Source: Bog-375 sp049698695
GTDB taxonomy: Bacteria > Acidobacteriota > Terriglobia > Bryobacterales > Bryobacteraceae
Assembly: GCA_049698695.1 (NCBI GenBank)
Contig: JBAVYH010000169.1
Span: 27,058 to 91,057, forward strand
Direction: 5' to 3'
DNA length: 64,000 bases
Part shown: one piece after another, positions 15,798 through 24,654 of the stretch
Layout of the letters: each line of letters opens with the position of its first letter
How positions within the stretch are numbered: the stretch's first letter is position 1
Program-made: the position numbers and the translations under genes
The notes under the pieces: generated by a model
Database searches by the model: none
What the model was told of the DNA's origin: nothing
The model's input: only the letters and a program-made list of their open reading frames with translations

Positions 15798-16301
15798 CTA
15801 GCGCTGAACGTGTGCTTCCAGGAACCACAACTGTTTGTCGACGGTCCGCGAAATCTCGGTGAACAGATCGGCAGTGGTTTTGTCGTTGTGTTCGTCTGCC
15901 CTGTCGATTGCCTTACGGATGCCTGCCACGAATGCGGCGTAACGGTCGATCAGAGCCTTCAGGTGCGCTTGCCCATCCGTCGCCTCAACCGGATACTCGG
16001 GTAAGGTGGAGCTTGACGCCGCCATTCGCGCGGTCCCCATCGCCACACCGCCCAGTGCCGTGGCTCTCTCCGCAATCATGTCAATGAACGGGAAAATATC
16101 GCCTGCGAGCTGGTCAAACAACTCGTGAAGTTGGAAAAAGTTGAGACCCTTGACGTTCCAGTGCGCCTGTTTGATTTGCGAATACAGGTCCGCCGTGTCA
16201 GCAAGCCGTTGGTTCAGCAATTCGATCATCGGGTGGCGATCCCTTTCGGGCAAATCGATCCGGGTCGGAAACGTTTGCGCTGCGGTCTTTGTTGCTGGCA
16301 T
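15798..16301 (-). CDS. dps: Dps-family DNA-binding ferritin-like protein
   Basis: 167 residues from ATG 16301 (MPATKTAAQ), which has GAGGGAG at a normal distance; an upstream ATG at 16322 overlaps that ribosome site. The ferroxidase residues of Dps are visible in QAHWNVKG (His), HELFDQLAGDIFPFIDMIAERA (Asp/Glu) and the C-terminal helix LWFLEAHVQ. The dodecameric shell stores iron, consumes peroxide and covers DNA in stationary phase. Monocistronic as far as can be seen. It is a likely partner of msrPQ in oxidative-stress defence, but not in an operon with it. Confidence 0.9.
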   Translation of the reverse strand: MPATKTAAQTFPTRIDLPERDRHPMIELLNQRLADTADLYSQIKQAHWNVKGLNFFQLHELFDQLAGDIFPFIDMIAERATALGGVAMGTARMAASSSTLPEYPVEATDGQAHLKALIDRYAAFVAGIRKAIDRADEHNDKTTADLFTEISRTVDKQLWFLEAHVQR

Positions 16302-16428
16302 TGTTGTGCTCCCTCGCTTCATAATACTCCGTGACTGCAGCTCGATCTCTTGTTCGGGCCGTCACAATGCGTGTTCGAATTCGCACCAAGATGGCGCGCA
16401 CCGGCCCGCCGCGCTTGAAGTGCCCGGT

Positions 16429-17514
16429 CTACACAATCAACATGCAATCGCCGTACGAATAGAACCTGTACCGCTCCTCAACCGCGTGCCGGTAAGCCGC
16501 CAGCGCCAACTCGTGGCCGGCGAAAGCGCACACCAGCAAAAGCAGGCTGGTGCGCGGCAAATGGAAATTGGTGAGCATTGCACCCACCGCGCGAAATTGG
16601 AAACCGGGGTAAATGAAAAGGTCTGTTTCGCCGTGGCAGGCCTCGATGCGATTGCGCGGCAGGTCGGGGACCTGCCCCACCGCCGATTCCAGCGTCCGCA
16701 CGCTGGTTGTCCCGACCGCTATCACGCGGCTGGCAGCGCGTACCTTGGCGGCGTCTTCCGCGCCCATCTGGTAGCGTTCGGCGTGCAGGCGGCCCTCTTC
16801 CACTTGCGTGGTGTGCAACGGCTGAAATGTCCCCAGCCCGACGTGCAGCGTGACGCAGGCGATCGCGGCGCCGCGCGCGCGGCATTGATCGAGAATTTGC
16901 GGCGTAAAATGCAGCCCCGCAGTGGGCGCCGCGACAGAACCGTTTTCGCGCGCGAAGACGGTCTGGTAGCGCTCGCGGTCGGCGGGCGAGTCGGCGCGCT
17001 TGATGTACGGCGGCAGCGGCACGTGGCCGATCTTCTCGAACTCTTCGAACGGGTCGCCGGCGGTTTCGAAGCGGATGCGCCGCTCGCCGTATTCGCCGCG
17101 CGCGGCAATTTCGCCTTCCAGGCCGCCTTCGAAGTGAATTCGCTCGCCAGTGCGCATTTTGCGGCCCGGCCGCACCAGCGCCTCCCATTCTTTTCCATCG
17201 GCGCTCACGGGGCGCAGCAGGAGAATCTCGACGCGGCCGCTCAGATGCTCGCGGCGCTTCGGATTGTTCTTTCCCACTGCCAGCGAGTGCATGCCGGAGC
17301 GATGGCCGAACAGGCGCGCCGGAAAGACGCGAGAGTCGTTGAGCACCAGGCAATCGCCCGGGCGGAGGAACTCCGGCAACTCGCGAAACAGGCGGTCTTC
17401 CCAGCGGTTCTCATTGCGATACACCACCAGCATGCGCGACGCCGCGCGGTCGGCGAGCGGCTGCTGCGCGATCAACTCCTCCGGCAGATGATAGTGGAAA
17501 GCCGCCAGATCCAT
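16429..17514 (-). CDS. queA: S-adenosylmethionine:tRNA ribosyltransferase-isomerase
   Basis: 361 residues from ATG 17514. QueA transfers the ribosyl part of SAM to 7-aminomethyl-7-deazaguanine in tRNA during queuosine synthesis. Family blocks are complete: FHYHLPEELIAQQPL at the N-terminus, LVLNDSRVFPARL, AAPTAGLHFT, VTLHVGLGTFQP, TDLFIYPGF and LTNFHLPRTSLLLLV. Residues 280-286 (GQVPDLP) are encoded by a perfect palindrome (16658-16676) that looks like a genomic repeat read in frame. No other que gene is nearby. Confidence 0.95.
   Translation of the reverse strand: MDLAAFHYHLPEELIAQQPLADRAASRMLVVYRNENRWEDRLFRELPEFLRPGDCLVLNDSRVFPARLFGHRSGMHSLAVGKNNPKRREHLSGRVEILLLRPVSADGKEWEALVRPGRKMRTGERIHFEGGLEGEIAARGEYGERRIRFETAGDPFEEFEKIGHVPLPPYIKRADSPADRERYQTVFARENGSVAAPTAGLHFTPQILDQCRARGAAIACVTLHVGLGTFQPLHTTQVEEGRLHAERYQMGAEDAAKVRAASRVIAVGTTSVRTLESAVGQVPDLPRNRIEACHGETDLFIYPGFQFRAVGAMLTNFHLPRTSLLLLVCAFAGHELALAAYRHAVEERYRFYSYGDCMLIV
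16658..16676. repeat. Palindromic repeat inside queA
   Basis: GGCAGGTC-GGG-GACCTGCC, an 8-bp perfect stem with a 3-nt loop, within the coding region of queA and in frame. It encodes GQVPDLP on the minus strand. Confidence 0.75.
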
Positions 17515-17538
17515 GCAGCCTTCACTGTAACGCGACGT

Positions 17539-17629
17539 GGTAGGACAGACCATCGCGTTTCGTGGTCTGTCATGCGTGACCAAAGTGCGAACGCGTGACA
17601 GACGACAAAAAACGATCGTCTGTTCTACC
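17539..17629. repeat. Nested 91-bp palindromic element upstream of queA
   Basis: Outer arms 17539-17555 and 17613-17629 pair over 17 bp with two mismatches (GGTAGGACAGACCATCG against its partner). Inside are two smaller palindromes: GACAGACCA/TGGTCTGTC at 17544-17571 and ACAGACGA/TCGTCTGT at 17598-17623. The arrangement is symmetric about 17584, as in REP/BIME or MITE-like elements. It fills the gap between the radical SAM gene and queA. Confidence 0.75.
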
Positions 17630-17645
17630 TGGCTCTCGTACCAAA

Positions 17646-18596
17646 TCAAAACAGCATGCCCTGCTCCTCGACCCACAATTCGGGCTTGTAATCGAGCGAG
17701 CCTGCGTCGAGGCCGTAGCGCTCGCGAATCTTCTGCAGACGAACTTGCAGGGCGTCCTTGTAAGCTCGCCCGAGGTAGGCGCTTTGCGCGAACTGCTGGC
17801 GATAGCGCGGCGCCAAGTCCGGGAATTGCTGTTCGAGAAACGGGAGAAAGACTTGCAACGCGCTGGGCGTTAGAAACACCGCGCCGCCGTGGAAGGACCG
17901 CGCTCCGGCGTCTTTCGCCGCCTTCCCCAACCGGTCCAGCGCGCGCTCGCCATCGGTCAACGCGGGCAGGACCGGCTTCGCGGTCACTCCCACGGCTAGG
18001 CCGGCGTCACTGAGTTTGCGGACAGCCTCCAGGCGCAGCGCTGGGCGCGGCGCGCGGGGCTCCAGCAGCCGCGCCAGCTTTTCGTCCAGCGTGGTGATGG
18101 TCATGTGGATCGAAAGCACGTTGCGCCGCGCCACCTCGCGCAGCAAGTCGATGTCGCGGGTCACCAGGTCGGATTTCGTCACCATCCCCAGGTGCCAGCC
18201 CTTCTCGCGCGCGAAGACTTCCAGGATGGAGCGCGTACGGCAGTAACGCCGCTCCGCCGGCTGGTAAGGATCGGTCGCCGTGCCGATCGCGATCTGCTCC
18301 CGGCGGTCGATGTGCCGCAACTCTTGCGCGAGCAGATGCGCCGACGCCGATTTGGCGAAGATCCGGTCCTCGAAATCCGTTACCGGCAGCTCCATGAACT
18401 CGAACGTGTAGCGCGCGTAGCAATATTTGCAGCCGAACTCGCAGCCGCGGTACGGGTTGATGGTCCACTGAAACGGCATGCCGGGCTTCGAGCGGTTGAG
18501 GATGCTGCGGGCGGGCATTTCCAGATACTCCACCTGCCGCTTGGCTTGGAGCAGCGTGCTCTGTGCGGCCATCTTGGCGATCCCGACCAGCGCCAT
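17646..18596 (-). CDS. Radical SAM protein, SplB-like
   Basis: 316 residues. The [4Fe-4S] cluster motif is C52-EFG-C56-KY-C59 (CX3CX2C, RGCEFGCKYCYARYT), followed by an SAM-binding barrel (IAIGTATDPYQPAE, VTKSDLVTRDIDLL). The pattern is that of the spore-photoproduct-lyase-like / Rv2578c-like subfamily, not confirmed as a DNA repair enzyme here. The C-terminal part (GAVFLTPSALQVFLPFLEQQFP) is family-typical. It lies 131 bp before queA on the same strand. Substrate unknown. Confidence 0.82.
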   Translation of the reverse strand: MALVGIAKMAAQSTLLQAKRQVEYLEMPARSILNRSKPGMPFQWTINPYRGCEFGCKYCYARYTFEFMELPVTDFEDRIFAKSASAHLLAQELRHIDRREQIAIGTATDPYQPAERRYCRTRSILEVFAREKGWHLGMVTKSDLVTRDIDLLREVARRNVLSIHMTITTLDEKLARLLEPRAPRPALRLEAVRKLSDAGLAVGVTAKPVLPALTDGERALDRLGKAAKDAGARSFHGGAVFLTPSALQVFLPFLEQQFPDLAPRYRQQFAQSAYLGRAYKDALQVRLQKIRERYGLDAGSLDYKPELWVEEQGMLF

Positions 18597-18744
18597 ATCT
18601 TATTTTCGCCTTTTATTCGCCATTTGGCAAGGGCAAATCCGGCGCAGGATGTAAAACGTGTGGTGCTGGTCGCGTTTTGACCGTCGGGGCGGAGGGAGGA
18701 TACGCGGCGGGCCGGGGACCTGCGTCACGACCGGCCTCACGGCG

Positions 18745-20607
18745 CTACAGGATCAAACGCTCGTCACCTTCGCGGCGAGTGACGCGCGCGCGATCCAGGT
18801 ATTCCAGCAGGGGGATGGCGTACTTGCGCGAGATGCCGGTCCACTCCTTGAAAGCCGGAACGCTGAAGCGCGCGGGGCGCCGTTTGGCAAGCAGGTCGCG
18901 CAACTTTTCCATGGCGGAGCGATGGAACACCAGTTCCTGGTTGATGCGGACCAGCCGCTTTTCGCGGATCAGGATTTCGAGCAAGGTACGCGCCCGCGCG
19001 ATCTCCACGCCAGCCTGGGCGAGCACCACGGCGACCGCGGGGACGGCCAGCCCTGCCCGCTCGAAAGCACGCTCGATGGTTTGCCGCGCGTGCTCCTCGT
19101 CCTCGCGCAGCACCGGGGCATGGCCGGGCAGGCGCACGATTTCGCCTTCAGCGACCACTTCCTCCGAAGATGCAAGCAGCGCGTCGAGCAGGAAGGGCGG
19201 CATATCTTTGGCGACGCCGGCCCGCAACTCCGGGCGCGGCATGCCGGCCAGCAGCGGCTGCTTGCGGTGGAACTCGCGCACGGTCTCTACCATTCGGGCG
19301 CGGGCGGCCTGGAACCAGGCTTGATCGACGAGCCACGGCGATGCCAGCGGCAGCATGAGGACGCCAGCCCGGGCGGCGGCGATGGCGGAGGCAGCCATTC
19401 CGGTGCGCGCCACCAGGTCCGCCATCGCCATGCCGAAAGCGGCTTCGCGCACCAGCAGGGCGATGCGCGCGCCTGGGTCCTGGCCGGCCAGCACGGCGAG
19501 CCGCCGGGCCACGTCGAATCCACGCGCGTAACGGCGCTCGCCGATATCGACCACCACCCCGCCACCGATCGTCACCACCGGCGAAAACATGCGGATGATG
19601 AAGCGATCGCCGGGCAGGAGCAGGGCGGGCTGGCGCAGAATCAGCCGCGCGTAAGCGGTCTCGCCGGGCCGCAGCGTGGCGGCGCCGAAGAGGCGCACTT
19701 CGGCCTCGATTTCCGCCGTTCCGGCGTGGAAGTGCACCGGCGCGCGATGCTTGAGGGGCCGGGCGGACGGCAGCATCTCGAGGCGGCACTCGATGTAGCG
19801 GACGGCGTGAAAGCGGCCGGGTTCGGAAAGCACGTCGCCGCGCTCGAGACCGGCCGGTTCGATGTCGGCCAGATTGACGGCGGTGCGTTGGCCGGCCACC
19901 GCGCGATTGGTCGGGACTCCGTGCACCTCAAGGCCTCGAACGCGCAAGTGGCGCCCGGCGGGGTAGACTTCGGTCTCCTGTTCCTTTTCGATTGCGCCCG
20001 AAATCAGCGTGCCGGTCACCACGGTGCCGAATCCTTTCACCGAAAAAACGCGGTCGATGGGCAGCCGGAAGTAGCCGGCCGAGTTTTTCTCAGGCACCGC
20101 CGCGGCCGCGCGCGCCAGCTCGCGGCGCAGTTCGTCGAGGCCTTGGCCGGTGGCCGAGCTGACGGCCACCACAGGAGCGCCCTCAAGGAATGAGCCAGCG
20201 ACGAGCTCCGTCACTTCCAGCCGCGCCAGCTCGATCAGGTCTTCGTCGACCAAGTCGGACTTGGTCAGCACCACGATCCCGCGCGGAATCTCGAGCAGCC
20301 GGCAGATATCGAAGTGCTCGCGGGTTTGCGGCTTGACGGATTCGTCGGCGGCCACCACCAGCATCACCAGGTCGATGCCGCCGACGCCGGCTAGCATGTT
20401 CTTGACGAACCGCTCGTGGCCGGGCACGTCGACGAAGCCGAGGCGCAGATCGGGCGTCAACTGCAGGTGAGCGAAGCCGAGATCGATGGTGATGCCGCGG
20501 CGCTTTTCCTCCGCCAGCCGGTCCGCGTCGATGCCGGTGAGCGCCTTGACCAGCGCGGTCTTGCCATGGTCGATGTGCCCGGCCGTACCGACGATGATGT
20601 GCTTCAT
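18745..20607 (-). CDS. selB: Selenocysteine-specific elongation factor SelB
   Basis: 620 residues. GTPase domain with G1 GHIDHGKT (10-17), G3 DVPGHE and G4 TKSD, then two beta-barrel domains (FRLPIDRVFSVKGFGTVVTGT is the family motif) and C-terminal winged helices (about 450-620) that bind the SECIS hairpin of mRNA. SelB delivers selenocysteyl-tRNA to in-frame UGA codons. No selA, selD, tRNA-Sec or UGA-containing selenoprotein was found in the window, so those must be elsewhere if the system works. Ends at RREGDERLIL. Confidence 0.93.
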   Translation of the reverse strand: MKHIIVGTAGHIDHGKTALVKALTGIDADRLAEEKRRGITIDLGFAHLQLTPDLRLGFVDVPGHERFVKNMLAGVGGIDLVMLVVAADESVKPQTREHFDICRLLEIPRGIVVLTKSDLVDEDLIELARLEVTELVAGSFLEGAPVVAVSSATGQGLDELRRELARAAAAVPEKNSAGYFRLPIDRVFSVKGFGTVVTGTLISGAIEKEQETEVYPAGRHLRVRGLEVHGVPTNRAVAGQRTAVNLADIEPAGLERGDVLSEPGRFHAVRYIECRLEMLPSARPLKHRAPVHFHAGTAEIEAEVRLFGAATLRPGETAYARLILRQPALLLPGDRFIIRMFSPVVTIGGGVVVDIGERRYARGFDVARRLAVLAGQDPGARIALLVREAAFGMAMADLVARTGMAASAIAAARAGVLMLPLASPWLVDQAWFQAARARMVETVREFHRKQPLLAGMPRPELRAGVAKDMPPFLLDALLASSEEVVAEGEIVRLPGHAPVLREDEEHARQTIERAFERAGLAVPAVAVVLAQAGVEIARARTLLEILIREKRLVRINQELVFHRSAMEKLRDLLAKRRPARFSVPAFKEWTGISRKYAIPLLEYLDRARVTRREGDERLIL

Positions 20608-20713
20608 GGCGCCCTTCGGGCGGCGTGAGCATGCGCTCGCGGAAGCTCAGTCCCCGGACCGATTCATTCTCGAACAACCGCAGCCCGGTTTTCAACCGCG
20701 CGTCGTGGAAAGC

Positions 20714-20736
20714 CGGGCCGGGCATGCCCGGCCCCA
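20714..20736. repeat. GGGCCGGGCATGC-type dispersed repeat, copy 2
   Basis: GGGCCGGGCATGCCCGGCCC is itself a near-perfect palindrome. Same core as 15744-15772 and 30754-30780. Located between selB and the RRM gene, in a 250-bp gap with no gene. Confidence 0.55.
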
Positions 20737-20857
20737 GTACCGGGGTAGAACGATCTGTGTTTGCAATCCGGGGCGATGGTCTGATACTATCGATGAGGCA
20801 GACCGGAATCCCCCCAGTGTGTGTGAAATCCAACCACGGAGTTATCGAATCAACTGA

Positions 20858-21253
20858 ATGAGCTTTACCGTTTTTCTTGGCAATCTCCCGTCATGGGTCA
20901 CAGCCGATGACATCAAGCAATGGCTGGCCGCCGAAGATCTGGTGGCTGACGGCGTCAAAGTGATCCGCAATCACGAAACGCAAGAATCGAAGGGCTTCGC
21001 ATTTGTCGAAGCTCCAACCGCCGACGAAATGGCCGCAATTATTCGCCGCTTCGATCGCGCACCTCTGGAAGACCGTCTGTTGCGAGCCAATCCGGCGCAG
21101 CCCCCAAAGGGCAAAGAGAGCCGTGGAGCGCAGCCGATTGCAGTGCCCAATGCCACTCGCATTGTCAGAACCGACCGCAGGAAACGGGGTGGCCGCGACC
21201 GGGAACAGGCGCCCCGCAGCGCATTCGCAGCCGAGCTGGCGAAGGTCCTCTAA
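20858..21253 (+). CDS. RNA-recognition-motif protein
   Basis: 131 residues. A single RRM covers about residues 2-80 with RNP2 VFLGNLP (5-11) and RNP1 KGFAFVEA (about 46-53). The C-terminal 50 residues are basic and low-complexity (DRRKRGGRDREQAPR), suitable for non-specific RNA contact. Bacterial RRM proteins of this size are often linked to cold or stress adaptation, but the role here is unknown. It has no operon partner: selB is divergent and the Omp85-like gene starts 139 bp later. Confidence 0.82.
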   Translation: MSFTVFLGNLPSWVTADDIKQWLAAEDLVADGVKVIRNHETQESKGFAFVEAPTADEMAAIIRRFDRAPLEDRLLRANPAQPPKGKESRGAQPIAVPNATRIVRTDRRKRGGRDREQAPRSAFAAELAKVL

Positions 21254-21392
21254 CTTCGCCGGGCCGCTCTGGCGGGCGGCGCGCCGCCTCCGCGCATCCC
21301 ACACCTGTGACGTGAAGTCACAAAGAGTCTTCCCTTATTCCTCTTGTTTTCTTGCAGTTATTCGTGGTGCGTTAAGTGCTTCTCGGCCAGGC

Positions 21393-22637
21393 ATGAAATA
21401 TGTCTGGCTCAGCCTGCTGCTCGTGGGAGGGCTGCTGGCATCGGGCACACAAGATTCGGAAACCAATGTGAACAGCCGGTACACAGTGGAGACGGTAGTG
21501 GTCTCCGGCGAGGGATGGAGCACGAGTCCCGCGGCGGATCATGACCGCAAGATCAGTTCCGGGCTCCGCCGGGAGATGGCGGCGCTGGTGGGGCAAAGAC
21601 TCAATCCGGCGAGGCTGGACGAACTGGCCAAGCGTTTGCGCAGGGAACTCCGCGCGCGCACAGTGGAACACCATGTGTTGCGGGGCAAGAGTCCGGAGTA
21701 CGTGCAGGTGGTTTTCCAGGTGGAATTGCCGCCGACGCGGTTCGACGCCTCAGTGCCCAAGTTCCTCTACCAGAGCGAGCAGGGCTGGAGCGGCGCCGTG
21801 GAGGGAACCGCCACGCTGCACAACAACGGCTTCACGGCGGGGCTGGTGAGCGATGACGACGAGCTGGTGGAGCGCTACACCGGGGTGGTGGCCCGCTATG
21901 AAAGCGAGCCGCTGATGAACGACCGGGCGCGGCTGCGCTTCGAATTCGGCAGCTACCACGAGCTGTGGAACCCCTCGACCGTGGCGGTTTCGGACGCCTC
22001 CCAACTCTACCGCACGCGCCAGGAGTTTCAACCGGTGCTGTCGGTGCGAGTGGCGAGACCGCTCGAAGTAAGCTTCGGCACCAGCTTCGAAAGCCTTGGC
22101 CAGCAAGTGCCGGGCGCACCGCCGCTGGCGGCCGACGCCTTTGTCGCGGGCGCGCGGTACCACCAGGAGGTGGAGGGCTCTTCGGAGCAGGCGGTGGAGG
22201 CGGACTACGATTTGCGCGCCGGCAGCCACGCGCTGGCCAGCGACTTCGGCTACAGCCGCCACCGCTGGGAGTTCCGGTACCGCTTCACACACGGCAAGCA
22301 CGAATTGGTGGATGATAGTTGGGGCGGCGTGATTTTGGGCCAGGCGCCGCTGTTTGAACGTTTCGTGCTCGGCAACAGCACCAGCCTGCGGGGATGGAAT
22401 AAATTCGACCTGGACCCGCTGGGGGGAAACCGCGTAGTTCACAACACCGTCGAGTATCATTACGGCATTTTCCAAGTTTTCTGCGACTCGGGTGCGATCT
22501 GGGACAGCGGCCAAGCCGCAGTCGCCAGGAGCTCGTTGGGAGTCGGTTTGCGCCAGGGTATTTTTTCGCTGGCCCTGGCGTTTCCGGTGCGCGACGGGAA
22601 GATCGATCCGGTCTTTATGGTGGGCATGAACTATTGA
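21393..22637 (+). CDS. Omp85-family outer-membrane protein
   Basis: 414 residues from ATG 21393. Signal peptide residues 1-18 (LSLLLVGGLLASG). Residues about 25-105 look like one POTRA-type domain (YTVETVVVSG, LVGQRLNPARLDELAKRLRREL). The rest is a small beta-barrel with the characteristic LRGWNKFDLDPLGGNRVVHNTVEY, the RG signature of BamA/TamA, followed by DSGAIWD. It is shorter than BamA, so it is closer to TamA-like or single-POTRA family members. The stop overlaps the next gene by one base, which ties it to the two-component genes downstream. Confidence 0.78.
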   Translation: MKYVWLSLLLVGGLLASGTQDSETNVNSRYTVETVVVSGEGWSTSPAADHDRKISSGLRREMAALVGQRLNPARLDELAKRLRRELRARTVEHHVLRGKSPEYVQVVFQVELPPTRFDASVPKFLYQSEQGWSGAVEGTATLHNNGFTAGLVSDDDELVERYTGVVARYESEPLMNDRARLRFEFGSYHELWNPSTVAVSDASQLYRTRQEFQPVLSVRVARPLEVSFGTSFESLGQQVPGAPPLAADAFVAGARYHQEVEGSSEQAVEADYDLRAGSHALASDFGYSRHRWEFRYRFTHGKHELVDDSWGGVILGQAPLFERFVLGNSTSLRGWNKFDLDPLGGNRVVHNTVEYHYGIFQVFCDSGAIWDSGQAAVARSSLGVGLRQGIFSLALAFPVRDGKIDPVFMVGMNY

Positions 22638-23245
22638 TGGCGCAGTCGCGCCCAGCAAGGATGAGCCGAAGAAGCTGGCTTGCCGCCGGCCTGGCTCTTC
22701 CTTTGCTCATCGGGCACGCCGCCACGATGGACGTGGCATTTGACGGCGATACGCTGCGTCCGCTGATGCCCGATCTGCATTTTCTCACCGGGCGGGCCTT
22801 AGAGAGGCTGAAAGACGCGCGCACGGTGGTGTTCCTGTCGCAGATCACCCTATTGCGGGACGATCACGTGACGCCCTTCCGCCGCGCGCCGCAGCGCTTT
22901 TACGTCAGCTACGACATCTGGGAAGGGCGATTCAAAGTCACCATTCCGGGCGTCACGCCGGAATCGCGGCTGGGACTTACGGCGGCACAGGCCGAAGCGT
23001 GGTGCATGGAAAACATGACGGTGAGCGCGCTGGGCGTGGCGCCGGACCAGGATTTCTGGATGCGGCTCGATCTGCGCACGGCCGATCCGAAGGACATGGC
23101 GAGCATCGTGAGCGAATCCGGCATCAGCATCAGCGCGCTGATCGAATTGTTCAGCCGCAAGCCGGACGGAGAACCGCACTGGACGATGGAGAGGCGGTTG
23201 CGGCTGGCGGACCTGCACCGCTCGCCCACCCGGCGCAACTGGTGA
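22637..23245 (+). CDS. DUF4390-like exported protein
   Basis: 202 residues from ATG 22637, overlapping the previous stop (TGATG); ATG 22661 (MSRRSWLAAGLALP) is a possible alternative. The N-terminus has an RR followed by a hydrophobic stretch, so it may use Tat or Sec. The body (VVFLSQITLLRDD, RFYVSYDIWEGRFKVTI, WMRLDLRTADPKD) has the beta-rich pattern of DUF4390 proteins. In other bacteria these precede NtrY-type kinases, the same order as here. It probably acts in the envelope as an accessory to the sensor; its biochemical role is not known. The end overlaps the kinase start by 4 bp. Confidence 0.55.
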   Translation: MAQSRPARMSRRSWLAAGLALPLLIGHAATMDVAFDGDTLRPLMPDLHFLTGRALERLKDARTVVFLSQITLLRDDHVTPFRRAPQRFYVSYDIWEGRFKVTIPGVTPESRLGLTAAQAEAWCMENMTVSALGVAPDQDFWMRLDLRTADPKDMASIVSESGISISALIELFSRKPDGEPHWTMERRLRLADLHRSPTRRNW

Positions 23246-24654
23246 ACCGGCTCCGCAACAGGCTCATCCTGATTTTTCTCGCAGCCAGCCTGCTTCCACT
23301 GCTGGCCACTTTGTGGATCACCTCGGCCGGCTCCCAGTACCTGGTGGATTTTTCGACCACCGGAGAGCTGGACACACTCAGCCAATCGCTCGAGCAGACC
23401 GGACGCAAGTTTTACCAGCGCGCGATGGAGGACCTGAAACAGCGCGCGGCGCGCGGCGAGAAGCCTTCGGCGGAATACCGCGCAGCCGGGCGGCGGCAGT
23501 GGCCGGATGCGGTGAAGAATTTCGCCGACGGCAACGAGGCCGAGCGCTGGGTGCGCAGCGGCACGCAAGGCGACCGGCTGGACTACCTGGTGCGGCATGG
23601 CGACGGCGTGATGGTGTATTCGGAGGACCTGGGCGTTGGGATGGACCGGCTCAGCCGGCAGATCGGCGACGCGCGGCGGCTGGTGGAAGACGCGCGGGAG
23701 CGCGATCTGCGGCGCGGGTTCCGGGTGACGTACATCCTGCTGGCCGCTTCGTTCTGGCTGATTTCGCTGGCGCTGCTGGTGTTTCTGGCGCACCACGTCA
23801 GCCGGCCGATTCAGCAGTTGACGGAGGGCCTTTCGCGGCTCGCAGCGGGCGACCTGAACGCGCGCGTGCCCACCGATCGCGACGACGAGGTGGGGCGCGC
23901 TATTCAGGCGTTCAATCGCATGGCCACGCGGCTGAAACAGACGACGGACCGGCTGGTTTACCTCGGCCAGATGGCGAGCTGGCAAACGCTGGCACGCAAG
24001 ATGGCCCACGAGGTGAAGAATTCGCTGACGCCCATCCGGCTGACGGTGGAGGAGATGCTGGCGCGCTACCAGGGGGCCGACCGCGGGTTTATGGCGCAGG
24101 CCGTTGATATCGTGGTGGACGAAATCGAAACGCTGGAGCGGCGGGTGCGCGCGTTTTCCGAGTTTGCGGCCGAGCCGCCGGTCGAGCCGCGCGAACTGGA
24201 CATCAACTCGCTGGTAGAGGAGCGGGTGGCGCTGCTCAAAACAGCGCATCCGGAAGTAGCATACGACTGCCGGCTGGCGCCGGACGTGCCGCGCGTGACG
24301 GCGGACCAGGACCTGCTGAAAGGCATTCTCACCAACCTGCTGGAGAACGCGGCGGAAGCCGCCGGAGCGGGCGGCCGCATACTGGGCGTGACCGCGGCGG
24401 AGAACGGACGGGTGGCGATCGAGGTGCACGACTCGGGGCCGGGTTTGAGCGAGCAGGCGCGGGCTTCGCTGTTCCTGCCGACGATTTCGTTTAAGAAGCG
24501 GGGCATGGGACTGGGGCTGTCGATCGCGCGCAAAGGCGCGCTGCTATCGGGCGGGGACATCGTGGCGGTGAAAGGAGAACTCGGCGGCGCGGGCTTCCGC
24601 GTGCTGCTGCCGATCGAGACCAATGGCGTCCAAACGCTTGCTGATCGTGGATGA
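23242..24654 (+). CDS. Membrane sensor histidine kinase, NtrY-like
   Basis: 470 residues from GTG 23242 (GTGA overlap). Two membrane helices (about 8-30 and 165-188) enclose a periplasmic loop of about 135 residues. A HAMP segment (HHVSRPIQQLTEGLSRLAAGDLN) is followed by a phosphoacceptor helix with H256 (ARKMAHEVKNSLTPIRL) and an ATPase domain with N box (LTNLLENAAEAA), G1 (DSGPGL) and G2 (GMGLGLSIARK). The HEVKNSLTPI form of the H box is typical of NtrY kinases. It phosphorylates the sigma-54 activator encoded in the overlapping next gene. Confidence 0.9.
   Translation: MNRLRNRLILIFLAASLLPLLATLWITSAGSQYLVDFSTTGELDTLSQSLEQTGRKFYQRAMEDLKQRAARGEKPSAEYRAAGRRQWPDAVKNFADGNEAERWVRSGTQGDRLDYLVRHGDGVMVYSEDLGVGMDRLSRQIGDARRLVEDARERDLRRGFRVTYILLAASFWLISLALLVFLAHHVSRPIQQLTEGLSRLAAGDLNARVPTDRDDEVGRAIQAFNRMATRLKQTTDRLVYLGQMASWQTLARKMAHEVKNSLTPIRLTVEEMLARYQGADRGFMAQAVDIVVDEIETLERRVRAFSEFAAEPPVEPRELDINSLVEERVALLKTAHPEVAYDCRLAPDVPRVTADQDLLKGILTNLLENAAEAAGAGGRILGVTAAENGRVAIEVHDSGPGLSEQARASLFLPTISFKKRGMGLGLSIARKGALLSGGDIVAVKGELGGAGFRVLLPIETNGVQTLADRG

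Noticed and set aside
18600..18744. Search for tRNA-Sec (selC) next to selB
   Set aside because: No 8-bp acceptor with a long variable arm and TCA anticodon in either flank of selB.
18658..20193. Long plus-strand open frame opposite selB
   Set aside because: Sequence is His/Gly/Arg-rich antisense noise of a well-supported gene. The same holds for frames opposite queA (16141-17598), rpoN (30985-32433) and gatB.
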